Positions 13,643 through 26,030 of a stretch of DNA of 64,000 nt are shown here, piece after piece. The stretch lies in assembly GCF_901933205.1 (NCBI RefSeq), contig NC_044601.1:29302352-29366351 (forward strand). The letters run 5' to 3'. The position numbers were made by a program, and so were the translations under genes. Positions within the stretch are counted from its first letter, which is position 1. Every line of letters begins with the position of its first letter. Origin of the DNA: Camarhynchus parvulus. Lineage: Eukaryota; Chordata; Aves; Passeriformes; Thraupidae. The notes below the pieces were generated by a model, which saw only the letters and a list, made by a program, of their open reading frames with translations, made no database searches and was not told the origin of the DNA.

Positions 13643-13855
13643 CTTTTTCATATGCAGGCGTATTCTCTTGCAGCAATCTGCTAAGCTGGAACCCATTCAA
13701 GTGCACAAAACGTAGCTGTTCTCTCATTGTCTTGCCTCCAACAACTGGCAATATAAGGTTCCCAACACTGTTTCTTGAAATTGGTAGGCCAAGACCTATT
13801 GCCAGTGTGCTAGCTAAATCTGTTTGCTGCACATGCTCAGGTTGGGCTGGAGGAG
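13643..13855 (-). CDS. PIGG: PIGG exon 6
   Basis: The exon is 213 nt, phase 1/1, residues 302-373. It includes HVQQTDLASTLAIGLGLPI and REQLRFVHLN, the conserved end of the phosphotransferase domain. The acceptor is TCTAG|CT and the donor AAAG|GTAAAT. It joins exon 7 in frame across an 8.5-kb repeat-bearing intron. Confidence 0.95.
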
Positions 13856-16355
13856 CTAGAACGAACAAAAAAAGAGAAAGAGAGAGGAAAAGAAGTGTTT
13901 CAATAACAAGCCCATTCTATTTCTCCAGAGACAGCTGGCACCTTTTTAGATTCAAAATTGTTTCATTGGTGTTAGATCAGCTATTTTAAGTGGTCTACAG
14001 AGAGCTGACTGATCTTTCTCAGCTATCCTCTGCTGCTGTAAATCCAATATTTATTAAATTCTTAGCCAGTGCCATTCTTCAACGCTAATAACTACTGTAA
14101 ACATAAAATAAATGTTATACAAGTAGAAGTAAGAAAACAGATGGTCCAGGACATCACCTTAATATCAAATTGCAGCCTACATCCTAAGACAGTTTTGTAA
14201 CTTTAACATTAGAAATAATAGAAAGCACTGCAGTAGGTCTATTTAATATATGAACAAAGAATGAGAACCTAAAATAATGTTGACAGCATTCCAGAAGCAT
14301 CTTGATATAATGACAACAGCTCAAGATTTAATTAATATCATGTTGCTAGGAAAACAGAATTAGACAGCAGGTAAAGAATGTTGAGGTTCCAAATCTATGG
14401 CTACCTGCAGGAAAACCTAGTGATTTTTTAAGGGTCCTGTGTAAGATTCCATTAACTTACTGCAGTTATCAGGATTAGCCTTCAGTCCCACAGAAATCTA
14501 CAGACATGAATGATTTTATTAACATAAGGAACCATCTGTTTAAGATTGTTTTGCCAGCTGTTTCTTTTCATGCTGAACTAGTTATGTAACAGTGTTTTTC
14601 TATATGCTTTTATTTCATCCTCTTTGTAACTCCAAGCATTGAGTGTTTTGACTTAAATGCAGTATAGAAAGAATTCTATATAGTCTTCATTCCTCTCAAG
14701 GCTGCTTTTAAGAGCATTAAAATTTGCCTGATTTCTCATCTAGCTCTGATTAATCCCATACTTGTACAGAATGCCATCTATAATCCGTAAAGCTTCTTTG
14801 CGTGAGTGCCTGTATGTCAGCAGTTTTCAGATTTTATCTTTAAAGGCAAGTTCTTAACTGGTAAAAAAAAGCCAAACTACCCAAACACATTTAGCCAATC
14901 ATGGGTGACACATCTCTGTAGAAAGCTATACAAGTAATACTCTCACAGCATACTAAATGTAAAAAGCCCACAGGATTACTATTTTGAGGTCTACCAAATT
15001 AACCACAGTACATTTTGTTTACAGTAGGATCATAAGGAGCAGTCACTAGAATCCTGATTACTGTACCAATGAAAAGTAAACTGCTGGATATTTACAAAGG
15101 CATTAGAAATCACAAATGCTATCCCAAAAGACAGGTAAATAGATACATTTCACTGAATTGTAAGAACTTCTCATTCAGGTTAAACCTCACAGAAACTAAT
15201 TCCAATGAACAGGAGACTGCATTTACAGATCTATACTCTTGTGGCCTGGCCGTCAACACATGCTAGTGAAACTCATAAAATAAAAATTTAGCCAAGAGTT
15301 TTGATCCACTCTTGACTTTGTTTTGTTTACAGACCTGAGAAGAGGTCAAGGACTCCTCAAGCAGTGCTTTCTACTGCAGCTGGATAACAACTTTACAAAC
15401 AACAGGAAAATCTACCTCCACCGTGCTGCAGGAACTTCCAGCAAGATAAATAAAACAAGTCTCTGCACACAGGTTTTAGAAGAAAAGAAATCACATGGAA
15501 ATGAACAAGTGGCCGAATGAAAAGCAGAAGGGAGTATTATTTTGAGAAAATATTCACTCCTGGTATAACTGTATTCCACCGATCCACTCAGTCAAGTTTG
15601 TTTAAGCACAACTCTACAAAGTAGATTAAAGATTCTCTACCACCCCATTTCTTTATTGCCTCTTGCCTTTAACTGTCTGGTTTTAGGTTTTTGTCATTAC
15701 CTACAAGTAGAAAATCAGCTTTAGAACCATGTGAACTCACATCAATTATATAAAATTAAGCAGCCTGTACAGTAAACAAACTCATGGTCCATATTCTATC
15801 CTTAAGACTTAGCAATCAATAGTCATGTTATCAGTGCCATCACCTCTCACCCTTTCACAAGGGTCAGATCAATTTAATGTTAAAAAATAATCCTATTTCC
15901 AATAGTCTCTAGTCTCCCAAGGGCTTTCTTCCTCCTTCTGGGGGACTTGTGTGAGAAATTTTCATTCTTCTATCCTAGCTGTCTGAGAGAGAATAATAGA
16001 GGCCAAGGAAATATTCTGGCCATGAAAGACACAGTTTTAACCCACTTCAAATAGGATTTTGGATCTACACCTATTCATTTACCATTAGCCCAATATTCTG
16101 ACAACAGATCTCATTAGCACTCAACATTTGGATAGGACCGTGCTGTAAAAGATTATCATCTCAGAAATACACAATTCTCTCACTGGTTACAAAGCTTCAT
16201 TCACGATTCTCGATTTCACCAAGATACAGATGCTAACTTTAGCTGAAACCAGAGTTTTAGATCACACAGAATGGGCTTCCCAAATAAATGTAAAACAAAC
16301 GAAAGCACTTTTCAAAAAGAATTCTAGCATAATATAAACTAAGAGTTGCTAGTGT
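13856..16355. other. Part of PIGG intron 5, nothing recognised
   Basis: AT-rich intron sequence on the exon 6 side of the inverted LTR pair. No exon or repeat family was recognised. Confidence 0.5.
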
Positions 16356-16360
16356 GTTCT

Positions 16361-16858
16361 TGTCCTGGTTTCAACTGGGACAGAGTTCATTTTCTTCCTA
16401 GTATCTGATACAGGGGCTATGTTTTGGATTCAGTATGAGAATAATGTTGATACCACACTGATGTTTTAGCTGTTCGTAAGAAGGGCTTACATTAAATCAA
16501 GAACTTTTCCACATCCTGTGCTCTGCCAGCGAGCATGAGAAGTTGGGAGGGAACACAGTTGGAGCAGCTGACCTGAACTGCTTTGAGGAATACTCCAAAC
16601 CATAGCACATCGTAGCCAGTATACAAACCGGAGGGAGTTGACTAGGGGCTGTGGATTGTTGCTTGAAGGTGAGCTGGGCACCAATCAGCAGGTGGTGAGC
16701 AATTGCATTGTGTATCACATGTTTCTCTTGGGTTTTATTCCTCTCTCTCCCCTCTTTCCCTTACAATAACAACTACTATAATCTACGCATAATTATTATT
16801 GCTATTCTTGTTACAGCTATATACAGTAGTAGTGTTCCCATCCTATTAGAGTACAGTA
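16361..16858 (+). mobile_element. ERV LTR, plus-oriented arm of an inverted pair
   Basis: It starts TGTCCTGGTTTCAACTGGGA and carries the block 'ggattcagtatgagaataat' and 'gtggtgagcaattgcattgt', both typical of an abundant avian ERV LTR. The TATA region is degraded ('gtatacaaa', about 16619). Homology fades around 16850, before the U5 part, so this arm lacks its 3' end. A 5-bp GTTCT lies immediately left (16356-16360). The inner boundary is approximate. Confidence 0.82.
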
Positions 16859-17392
16859 TGCACTGGTATCTACTGGAGCCTTACACCAAGTACCATGCAG
16901 CCCTCACTCACACCCCCCATCCTGGTGGGGAGGAGAAAGAAAAGGTAAATCTCGTGAGTTGAGACTAGAACTGTTTAATAACTGAAACAAAATTAAATAT
17001 TATACTAATAATAGTAATGAAAAGAAGACAGGGGAAGAATAAAACCCAAGAGAAACAAGTGATTCACAATAAAATTTGTCACCCTCTGCTGACCGATGTC
17101 CAGTCCATCCCCAAGCAGTGAGTGGCAGCCCCAGTTTATATACTAGGAATGACATTCCATGGCATGAAATATCCCTTTGGCCAGTTGAGGTCAAATGTCC
17201 TTGCTATGCTCCTTAATGGCTCCTTTTGCACCTGCTCAATGGCTGAGCATGGGAAACAGGAAAGTCCTTGATTCAGAGTAAACACCAAAACACCAGTCTG
17301 TTATCAACATTATTCTCATACTGAATCCAGAAAACAGTCCTGTACAAGCCACTAAGTGGAAAATTAACTCTATTCCATCTGAAACTAAGACA
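16859..17392 (-). mobile_element. ERV LTR, minus-oriented arm of an inverted pair
   Basis: Read on the minus strand it begins TGTCTTAGTTTCAGATGGAA at 17392. It repeats the same LTR family, with 'ggattcagtatgagaataat' shared exactly with the plus arm, an intact TATATAAA (17142-17135) and a U5-like region near 16890-16960. It is nearly full length. GTTCT at 17393-17397 repeats the 5 bp left of the plus arm. It lies in PIGG intron 5 in the same orientation as PIGG, with its promoter end 34 bp from the exon 5 donor. Confidence 0.84.
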
Positions 17393-17426
17393 GTTCTAAA
17401 AAACGTCATGCTTCTTTGATCCTTAC

Positions 17427-17565
17427 CACTTCTCTTCCCAAAAGCAGAGCTGATAAACAGTAGTGGTGTGTGCACTTCTCCTTCTGAAGAACCACCATGA
17501 CTGCCTGTTTCAGACATTCCATGATCCCCACAAACAACTAACAAATTGGGAAGAGACACTTCCTC
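17427..17565 (-). CDS. PIGG: PIGG exon 5 (metal-site GDHG motif)
   Basis: The exon is 139 nt, phase 0 in and phase 1 out, residues 256-302. LPNLLVVCGDHGMSETGSHG holds the remaining metal ligands Asp269 and His270. The tail FGKRSG is less conserved. The acceptor is GCAG|GAG and the donor AGTG|GTAAGG. An endogenous retroviral LTR ends only 34 bp downstream of this donor (see 16361-17392), yet the splice site is intact. Confidence 0.95.
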
Positions 17566-19111
17566 CTGCCAATCACAGAAAAAAAAAAACTAAGTTACCA
17601 TACAAACACAATTCATTTATATAATTTCACCATCTTCATCATTTTCAAACATCCTCAAATATGCCTCAAAATTAACTTCAGTTTTGAAACTTGCTCACCC
17701 TGGGGGAGATAATAAGAGATCACTGCAATTAAGTGTAACTCAGTAATAGTTAAGGCATATTCATATATAACATGCTTGCCAGTATCTTAGCAAAAAAAAA
17801 AAAAAAAGGGCACAAAAAAAGTTTTTAAAAAACCCCTGAATTTATAGAGTTACAAGAAACTCTCTGGAAGATTAAATAAAGGCTATCACCATGAGAAGAA
17901 AATCAGGAGTCCCAGAAGAGCATCATTAACACAGGAGTAATCCCCCTCTTCATTCCCTCAGCTTCACTAAGTTTTAATATAAATGCCAAATTACTAATAT
18001 TGTAAATACTAACATAATATCAATTCAATATTAAAAAATAATCCTGTTTCTAATGGTTGACAGTTTCCCAGCGGCTTTAGGGATTGAAATCTGACTGATT
18101 TGGGATATAAATCTAACAGTCAATGAAGACTAATTGATCATGATTGTTGAAGAATGATGTTGAATGAAGTGTATGGTTCTGAATAAAGAGAAACAGAAAC
18201 TTAAGTGAGGCCTGTCCAAGAATTTTGAGATAACAAATCAAAGCGGCAGAAAATGAACAGTCATTCAACAACAAAGTACTTTTGTATCATCTCTAGTTAT
18301 TACCAGTACACATGCTATCCAAAAAATAAAGTGCTTTTATTATGTCTGTATTTTAAAACAGAGATAAAGGCTTGAATATAAATGGCAAAAGCAAAGATAC
18401 TAAAAAGCAGAAAAACAACTCTAACATTCCTGGAACTTCCACACACAGGACTTAACCTTTCTTTTCATGTTATAGTACCTACTTGACTAAAAATATTACT
18501 AAAATTTTATGATCAGCTATTCTGAATTGCAGTAGCCAAAAACAAACAATAAAAAGAGCTTCAGGCCACCTGGAACTAGGACTTGGTATTGCAGTATCCA
18601 GACTGCTTAGGTAAGTGACAACTAGTATTTACAAATCTAAAAACAGATTCAGATGTGCTACATTTACCATAAAATAATGCAGATTAAGACCACCACTTCC
18701 ATTTGAATTTATCAACTATCTAAGAATTACGTATGCCTTCATAATTCTGGACATCAGAGCCATTAGCTACACATGCCCATTCCTCCTTCTGCAGAATTTC
18801 ATTACTTGAAAGCATATCAACAACCATTTTAATTCACAAGTGATGAGAGAACTTTGGCAGGCATTCCTCTCCTCTTCCTGCACATCAAGAGAATGTTATT
18901 TCCCACAGCTGCCCAGAAGAGGCTGTTAGTAGATGTTACTATGGTCACCCACCAAATCCTTAAAAATACTACGCTGGGAAATAGCCCAGGAAAGCAAAGA
19001 ACAGAATACACACTTTAGTCTATGAATAAAGAAGCTAACAATAACAATCAGCAAGCATTTTAATGTCAGTCCACAACTAACAGACATTGACCCAAGAAGA
19101 AACTGTACTAC

Positions 19112-19300
19112 CTTTGAAAGAAGGGAAACATGAATCTTCTTCAGTATGTTATCCATTTCACGAAGTTTTGGTCCCACTAATGGGCTGTTTGGCCCAGTCA
19201 TATGACCAATATGGTCCAACCCCAGGTAATGCAGTATTAGGAGATCCCAGTCTTCTCTCTTTAACACTCTATCCAAATGTCTGGTAACATTATCGTCAAC
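19112..19300 (-). CDS. PIGG: PIGG exon 4 (metal-site DHxGH motif)
   Basis: The exon is 189 nt, phase 0/0, residues 193-255. It contains WDLLILHYLGLDHIGH, where Asp221 and His225 are the expected second-metal ligands of the alkaline phosphatase fold, followed by the conserved GPNSPL loop. The acceptor is TGAG|GTT and the donor AAG|GTAGTA. Confidence 0.96.
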
Positions 19301-20765
19301 CTCAAAGAAAAGGAAAACAACTACAAGGTAAAAAAAAACTTCCCTCTTTTAAAAAGCACAAAAAATTTAACCATATACTACCCATGAAAATTCCATAGAA
19401 GTTGATGAGCTTACATGGGCAATGTTAACAAGAAAAAAAATTTATTAGTTCAATGTCAGGCATTCAAATATATCTGTCTAACAAAATAGATTCTTCACCC
19501 CATTTAATCTTTTCTGGTAAGGACACACCAGATTACATGCAGACAAGGCAAACTGGTTGCCAAGCTTCCACAGAAACTTTTAAAAACTGTCCCAAGAACT
19601 TTTCAGTCACTTTCACCCTGCACACTCCAGATTGTCACTTCACATGTGATACATCATATCACAAGTACAACAAAATGTCTCAGTTTAACTATGGGAAGCT
19701 CCATAATTTCTCAGCTCCATTTTTGCTAGCGTGCAAACACAAGATGGAACTTGCTATGAGTAAAAGAACTGACAATATAGTGAGAAAGAAAAACTGAAAA
19801 GTACTATTCAACTAACTCAACTGTTTTCCTGCTTAGATTGACAACACGTTTTTAGTTGCATATATTCTCTTCAGTTATTAAAAAACCCTACAATATTTCC
19901 CATGTGATACTACTTTGTTGAGTCTGTATATAACTACCAAAAGAACAGTAAAAAGCTGTGTGTTTAGTACACTACATTAAGACAGCATAAGGACTGAATA
20001 AAGAGTTTGAGAGCCACATAACCACAGATCTAGTAGAACATTTGTACTTTTTACTCCAGGTAGAAGCTTTTGCAAGTCTCATCAATATAATCAATTAAGC
20101 ATGTCTTTCAATTCACATTAGACCTTTCTAACTTTCTTAAATAATAAAATACTTCAGTCAGTACCAGCAGGTCAATGGCTTGAGATTTTAAAAATGATAA
20201 AGGTTCAAAAATGAAGTAAATTTGTCAAAGCATTTACTCTTCTAATGTGCCCAGAGTAAAAATTATCAGCATTTGTTTCACTTACTTTCTATGCTCCCTC
20301 TTTCACAACATAAACACTGCTCCTATTGCAATTACAAAAGTGATGCAATACTATAAAAGTATACCTTTAAGACACCAAGCTAATATATTAACGGACCTCT
20401 TAAAGATTGCACTAATTAAAAATATCTGATAGCAAACTGAAAATGTGGATAGTAGAATTTTTAAACAAAGCAACTAGTCTAACTTCCAACCACAACAAGT
20501 TTTGTGAGAAAATGGCATGTTTAGTTAAATTACACAGTGATAAATTAATGATTACTGTATCATCCCAACACTTTTTACAGCAGATGCATGAGGGATTCAA
20601 ATGCTTACCTTTACAGCACCCACAGCAAAATGACATACAAATTCAATTTCTATTTAATTGCCAGGTGAATATCTCAGAACAAGGGTTGCTTTATTCACTC
20701 ATTCTCAGAAACTGACACTGTCTGTACTAACTTCATTTAACATGGGCTCATACAAAACCTCTCAC

Positions 20766-20975
20766 CTCTGTGAAGTCTGACACAAAAAACGATGTTGTTC
20801 CATCATATTCCACGAAGTGCTTTGGGAACAATTTGACCCAAGTATCATCACCATAAAATATGATTCTTTTCCCAGCTGTTTTTGCCTGCCATATCAGATT
20901 GTCATCCAAGAGAGCTGGAGAATTGAGGTTCACAACAACGTCGATGAAACCAGGTATGCTACCTGTCATCAAAGC
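20766..20975 (-). CDS. PIGG: PIGG exon 3 (catalytic domain)
   Basis: The exon is 210 nt, phase 0/0, residues 123-192, starting ALMTGSIPGF and ending VSDFTE. The block WVKLFPKHFVEYDGTTSFFV is almost identical to mammalian PIGG. The acceptor is TTAG|GCT and the donor GAG|GTGAGA. Confidence 0.96.
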
Positions 20976-21963
20976 CTAATAAAAGAAGTAAAGAGACACA
21001 TTAAACAGGAAACTTCCAGTGCTCAGAAGACAGTAGCTATGGGAGGAAGGAATAAGCCAGAGGGCAGACAAATCATATTTTTGGGAAGGAAATATAACAA
21101 AGTAAAAGAACACAAGCTGTCTTGCCACATAACCTCATCTGCCACAACACAGTGCTAGTTGATGTATGTGATTACTGCTTTACAGAAAGTAAAAATATTA
21201 CTGTCTCAATTAATGGACAGAAAAAAAGACTTTCAGTCTTTTCATCAAACAGTTGATGTTTGCTGGTCATTAAACCACCAGAAGACAATGTAGGTGTAAG
21301 TAAACTGACTCAACATTAACAACAACAGTACCTTCAAAACAGTAAGTAAGAAACTTCTAGAAGAAGCACTGAAGTCCACCTATAAAGAGTTACCAGACTA
21401 TCTCTCCTTCACTCTCCTGCTAGTTAGCCTACCACTGAGCACTGCCTCGGCCTCTTCAGTGCACAGAGGTGTTACTCAGATCTACCACTGACAAGCCTGG
21501 ATGATCTAGTATTTTGATGACATCAACACAATTCATCTTTTATTTACCTGGAACTTGGCAGAATTTCCTTTTTAAACTCTTCAGAAACATCTCTATGACA
21601 TAACAATTTTATACTAAACTGGATTTTCTCTCAGAAGTTACAAGAACACAGAGAAATACAATAAAAATGTTTCTAGATAGAAGACCTCTGGAAAACTGGA
21701 CAACTAAGAGACTACTGCCTTCCCATGACTACCAATAAAAAGGCTACATCGATCACTTAATCCTGGACTAGGGCCTTACCTGTCCTTAACCTCTTGCCCA
21801 CAGCAAATCAGGAGTCTATCATATGCACTACTACAGCAAAGAGACATTCAGCCATAGATTGCATCAACACCACACACATGTCCTTTATGCCAACTCAACC
21901 ATATGAAACACCTCATACTTCAAAAGCTTCTCCAATGAAACGATAGAAAAAAAACCCACTTAC

Positions 21964-22169
21964 CTTAATTCGAGGCATAGTCACAGTGGGTGGCTTGGCT
22001 TCAGCAATGAAACTGTAGGAAGTCCCTTTTTCAACAACTTGAGTAGTATACGGCATGAATTGTTTACCTTTGGGTCCAAACACAAAATCATCTCTCAAAG
22101 CATCTATCAGCACAATAACAACTTTTTTGAAAAGCGGTGGAGGAATCTCTGTCCAGTTAGAAAGCATTC
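21964..22169 (-). CDS. PIGG: PIGG exon 2 (catalytic domain, nucleophile region)
   Basis: The exon is 206 nt, phase 1 in and phase 0 out, residues 54-122. It carries a possible N-glycosylation site NWT (58-60), the first core strand VVIVLIDALRDD with metal ligand Asp76, and KPPTVTMPR (112-120). By analogy with PIGN and PIGO, Thr115 is the likely nucleophile taking the phosphoethanolamine. The acceptor is TTAG|GA and the donor AAG|GTAAGT. Confidence 0.96.
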
Positions 22170-25100
22170 CTAAGCAACAAAAACAGGGCATATAAAAGTC
22201 ACCAAAAAATTTTACCGAAGACAAGATGGAAGTTAAAGGACAACTTCACCACATAAATGAGTGCTTTCAACTTCTTTATTAATTCTACACCCAGAAACAA
22301 GAAGCTGCAGACAGCAAACCTGAGAAGTAATCTGAAGAAGATGAGTTTTGAAGCCATCCAGCACAGGAATAACACAACAACTCCAATATCACCTTTAGGA
22401 AGTAAAATATGATGTGAAAGGAATGTGTGACATGAAATTGAGAAAACTAAGGAAAAGCTTTGTAATGGAGAGCATTCAAAGTAATAGCTGCTACCTTCTC
22501 TCTTTTTACTTCAGTAAAGCTGAACTAATTGTATCTGACATACAACTTCTGCTAGAAAAAAGACATAGCATTCACCTGTGCTAATACTCAGTTTTGCACA
22601 TCACAACATAAACAATGCCTCTGTACGAAATCTCACTGTAAGATAACAGGAAGATTACAAAGAAAGAGACAATTTCACTGAAACTTGAATCCAACAGATT
22701 TATGCACATTCACTCCTTTCAAGGTAGAAGACTGTATGACAGGCTACTTCAGTGATGGCAGCTGCAGGGCCAAAATCCAATTCCAGAATTCCCTGAATAT
22801 ACAGGTGGATAAAGAAAAATGCTGCTGTGCATGAAGCAGTAGGCAACACCATGCCTTCAAGTCCACCTCTTTCTCTTGCATGGACTTAATTCTGACTACA
22901 GCAACTCTTCATCTGCATTGAACTTGGTACACATGGTGACTGACATTCAGCTCTTACAGCAACATTTTTGCTCCAACCTCTACAGGTCTCATTTCTCTAT
23001 CAGGAAAAAACACAGAAGGGCAAAATGGAAGTAAAACGTATCCTACGCACAGGCCTCTACCCAGACACCATCGTGTTGAATCGACTGCTCTGTAAATGTG
23101 TTATATAAATGTGTTAGGGGTTTTACAGTCCTTCAGAGTAAAGGTTTTTTCTGCAAAAGTGGTCGACAGTTTGGACAGGTTGCAGATAATGGTGTGTCTA
23201 ACACAGCAACATCAAAAACAACCTCAGAAATTTTATTTTGGGGTCACACAGATAAGCATCAACCAACTGACATTCAAAGACTAGTTACTGCTAGTGATTT
23301 TTCCAGATCAGGAAATGGGGGAGGAGGACACAGCAGGGAGAAGAAGGAAATCTCAACAAAAACAAAATACTGACTGCAAGCAATCCTAATTAAACTGATA
23401 ATTTTGGTTTTTTCAGGACTTGAATTATCAACTTATCAGGCATGCTTTGGCTCTCCATGAAAAACAAGAAGGCACCACCAGATGTTCTCTTAGTCACATC
23501 TTTTCCCTATCCACTGCTTAATGAAAGAAAGCTTGCTGGACAGCAAAAATGTTCAGATCACAGATACATATGCCCTACTCCTAAATTCCTCCTGCAATGT
23601 GATTTATCAGAAAGCCCAACTGTTGAGAAGTTCAAATTAATTTGGAATCATTTACAAGCCATGTGAAAATATTTACTGTAAGACAGCTAAAGCAACACAT
23701 TGTCCAAGTCTTGCCAAGCAGCATGCTTATTTATCTCTGCCAGGGTTACTTAGAAAACAGTTATTCTAAATGAACCTGACCTTCTGTGAAGAAAACCACA
23801 GGTTCTCTACCAAGAACCTATTACGATAATGTGCTGCAAGCATTTGTATCAAGCCTTCTTAGAGCCACGACAGCATGCACTCAACAGCAGTCAGGACTCA
23901 CAAAATGAAACTTTCAGGAATTAAAGAAGCAGGAGAAACACTCTTTTCTGAATAGGTCTAAAGTAGGTTGAAAGCCTTCTGCATCATGGTTTAGGCAGCA
24001 ATACCCTGCCTTTAGACAATATCATCCAGACATCACTTTGCAAGCATACTGTAACCATTACTTACAGAATGAAAGCATTTTTCTACTGTCACTCCACTTT
24101 TGCCTACTACACCTAGACTTGCTCATGATATGCCTAAATTTAAACTGCTTGTAGAGCTCTGTGGCACACACTTCCACTCTTCAACACAAATCAGTCCTTC
24201 CAAAACCAAATTGTCTGACATCGCCTTCCCACCCAAACAGTCTACATTAATCTTCTGCTAACAATCACATGTGAATGCAATGTGATTTCACTCACAGCAG
24301 TGAGTGAAATATTGCATTTTTCAAATATCTGTGATAGTCTTGGTAAACTCCAGCTACTGGCCTTTCAGCAGAAACCACTCAGTCTGTTACCAGACTAGAT
24401 TCTTTCAGTATTCCTGCATAACCAATACCAGCACACCACTCTAAACCACACAACCTTCTGTTCTCTCCACCGTGTCTCACAATTTAAGTAAGCCTGTTCC
24501 TACAGGCATAACGTCACACACTTCAGAAGAATTAACAGTAATCAAGAGTTTTGTATGAGCAAAATACAACTCAATCTAGCTGCCAATTGAACCAGAAGTT
24601 TCACCCCTCAAGCTCCAAACTGGTGAAAAACAGTCCGTCAAGCACACAGTCCTCTTCACATTACTTTAATACAATTTGTGACTGAACATATGAGACAACT
24701 ACTTTATTAACACATCCTCTACAGGCTCCTTAAAAAGATTCTTGAAAATTCTGAAAAAGATTCTTGAAAATTCTGGTTTCACAAATCCAGCTCTGGAACG
24801 GAGCAGGACCTGTAAAGACAGTGATTTCACAGAAACAGTGATGGATGGCAATACTGTACATAGTGCAACCTGCATTACTACAGTTGCTTTGTCACTACTG
24901 AGGTGTTAAAACTCTCACTGAGGTAGCATTAAGACACTCACACACCACAGAAACATCAATGAACAATGAATCTCGGGCACAACACAGCCAGTGAATGATC
25001 ACAGGAAAAGCCTGAGGCGTTTTAGCTGAGGCGGCATCATTTAATGCAAGCAATGTGCCATTGAACAGGACCGGGTATCACGGCTCCATCAGAGTCAGGA

Positions 25101-25323
25101 AGAGGGAAACAAAACGACAGGAAAACACACCTTTCCAAAAAATGACAGCTGACACTTGAGGCTTTTCGACTGCGAGCAGGTACCTCTGCCTGTGATCCAC
25201 AACTACGTGAAAACCAGTTAAGTTCTAAGCTACTCGGGAAATTGGTCGGGAAACACGAGGGCGCTATAGAAAGATGTTCCGCGACACCACGCGACGGGCG
25301 CGCCCGGTAGTTGCTCACGTTAC
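22170..25323. other. PIGG: PIGG intron 1
   Basis: No repeats of known family were recognised. It holds one perfect 22-bp tandem duplication (24732-24775). The sequence becomes CpG-rich from about 25250 towards exon 1. Confidence 0.6.
24732..24775. repeat. Perfect 22-bp tandem duplication
   Basis: The unit from 24732 to 24753 (starting AAAAAGATTC and ending AAAATTCTG) is repeated without change at 24754-24775. It is intronic and probably a recent slippage or duplication event. Confidence 0.95.
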
Positions 25324-25483
25324 CTGGGCCGGGCGGGGCCGGCTCGGCGGGAGGGTCCGCGCGGGCCTCTCTGCTGGGCACGGACCTGACGGGCACCGGG
25401 AAGAAGCCGCGGAGGAATAGCGCGACGCCCAAGGCCTGCACGAGGAGGCAGCAGGAGGCGAACACCCCCGAGCGCAGCCGCAT
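25324..25483 (-). CDS. PIGG: PIGG exon 1 (start codon, signal anchor)
   Basis: The exon starts at ATG 25483-25481 and encodes 53 codons plus one base (residues 1-53, splitting 54). It begins MRLRSGVFASCC and continues into a hydrophobic stretch ending LRGFFPVPVRS, matching the conserved start of PIGG. This is an uncleaved anchor that places the catalytic domain in the ER lumen. The rest is Pro/Ala/Arg-rich and poorly conserved. The donor is CCAG|GTAACG. The exon lies inside a CpG island, so overlapping long frames on both strands are compositional shadows. Confidence 0.93.
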
Positions 25484-25764
25484 CCTGGTTCGGCACCAGC
25501 GACAGCAGCACCGACCTGACCCGACTCGGCCCGCCCCGGCCGGCGTTGCGCCGGCTCTGCGGGGCGGCACCCGCGGCGCGCCCGCCCCGCCCGTCTGGCC
25601 CCGCCTCCCGTCCGCCACCCGCCAACCAGCGACCAGCGCGCTCTTCCGCCAAGCCTCGCTATTGGCCAGCGGCCCGGCAGCCCCTCCGCGAGCACGTAAC
25701 AGCAACACCGAACCGGAAGTACAGCCCATCGTTCCGCCCCCACAACCCGCCTCACGGACCCGCG

Positions 25765-25848
25765 TGCCGCCTCCGGACCCGCCTCCGGACCAACCTCCGG
25801 CTTCTGCATGCCGCCTCCGGATCCGCCTCCTGGATCCGCGTCTGGTCT
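25765..25848. repeat. Degenerate GCCTCCGGA-type minisatellite in the CpG island
   Basis: Imperfect units of the form GCCTCCGGACCC / CCTCCGGATCC recur about six or seven times between 25765 and 25848. Each brings CpGs, so the array may help maintain the island; that role is inferred. Confidence 0.7.
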
Positions 25849-26030
25849 CCGCAATTCGCCTGCGGCGCTCACGTCCTATTGCGCTTTCGGTCTCTGCGTT
25901 CCTGCCCCCGCTTGCCCCTCTCGCATCCCGGTCGCGCGTCCCACACCTGCGATCCAACTTCACATCGTACCCCCCACCCCGCGTCCCGACCCCGCGTTCC
26001 CCGGCGGGAGAGGAAAGAAGGTTTGACGGA

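Larger units (their letters stand above)
1..25483 (-). other. PIGG: PIGG gene, 5' part (GPI ethanolamine phosphate transferase 2)
   Basis: Eight exons splice in frame on the minus strand into about 539 residues closely matching the N-terminal half of vertebrate PIGG (human about 983 aa). The family product is an ER membrane enzyme that adds ethanolamine phosphate to the second mannose of GPI precursors. Visible: an N-terminal hydrophobic anchor (about residues 10-28); a lumenal alkaline-phosphatase-type domain with metal-ligand motif DALRDD (76-81), probable nucleophile Thr115 in KPPTVTMPR, LGLDHIGH (218-225) and CGDHGMS (267-273); then the first membrane helices (from about 430). All introns are GT-AG and phases match at every junction. 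Intron lengths: 1, 3154; 2, 988; 3, 1465; 4, 1546; 5, 3571; 6, 8481; 7, 2387; intron 8 at least 2274. The remaining exons must lie left of the window. Introns 1-4 and 7 show no recognisable repeats beyond short low-complexity runs. Confidence 0.96.
25250..26030. promoter_or_regulatory. PIGG: CpG island / PIGG promoter
   Basis: A dense CpG and GC-rich block contrasts sharply with AT-rich flanks and covers PIGG exon 1. Upstream of the PIGG ATG (to the right) are a CCAAT box on the minus strand (ATTGG on plus at 25661-25665), an ETS/GABP-type ACCGGAAGT site (25712-25720) and several CCCCGCC Sp1-like boxes (for example near 25585-25605). No TATA box is evident. This fits a TATA-less housekeeping promoter; the transcription start itself cannot be placed from sequence. 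Long open frames on both strands here (up to 363 codons) are a by-product of high GC. Confidence 0.85.

Noticed and set aside
16361..17392. Possible retroviral coding sequence between the two LTR arms
   Set aside because: The arms meet directly, with no internal region and no gag/pol/env-like frame.
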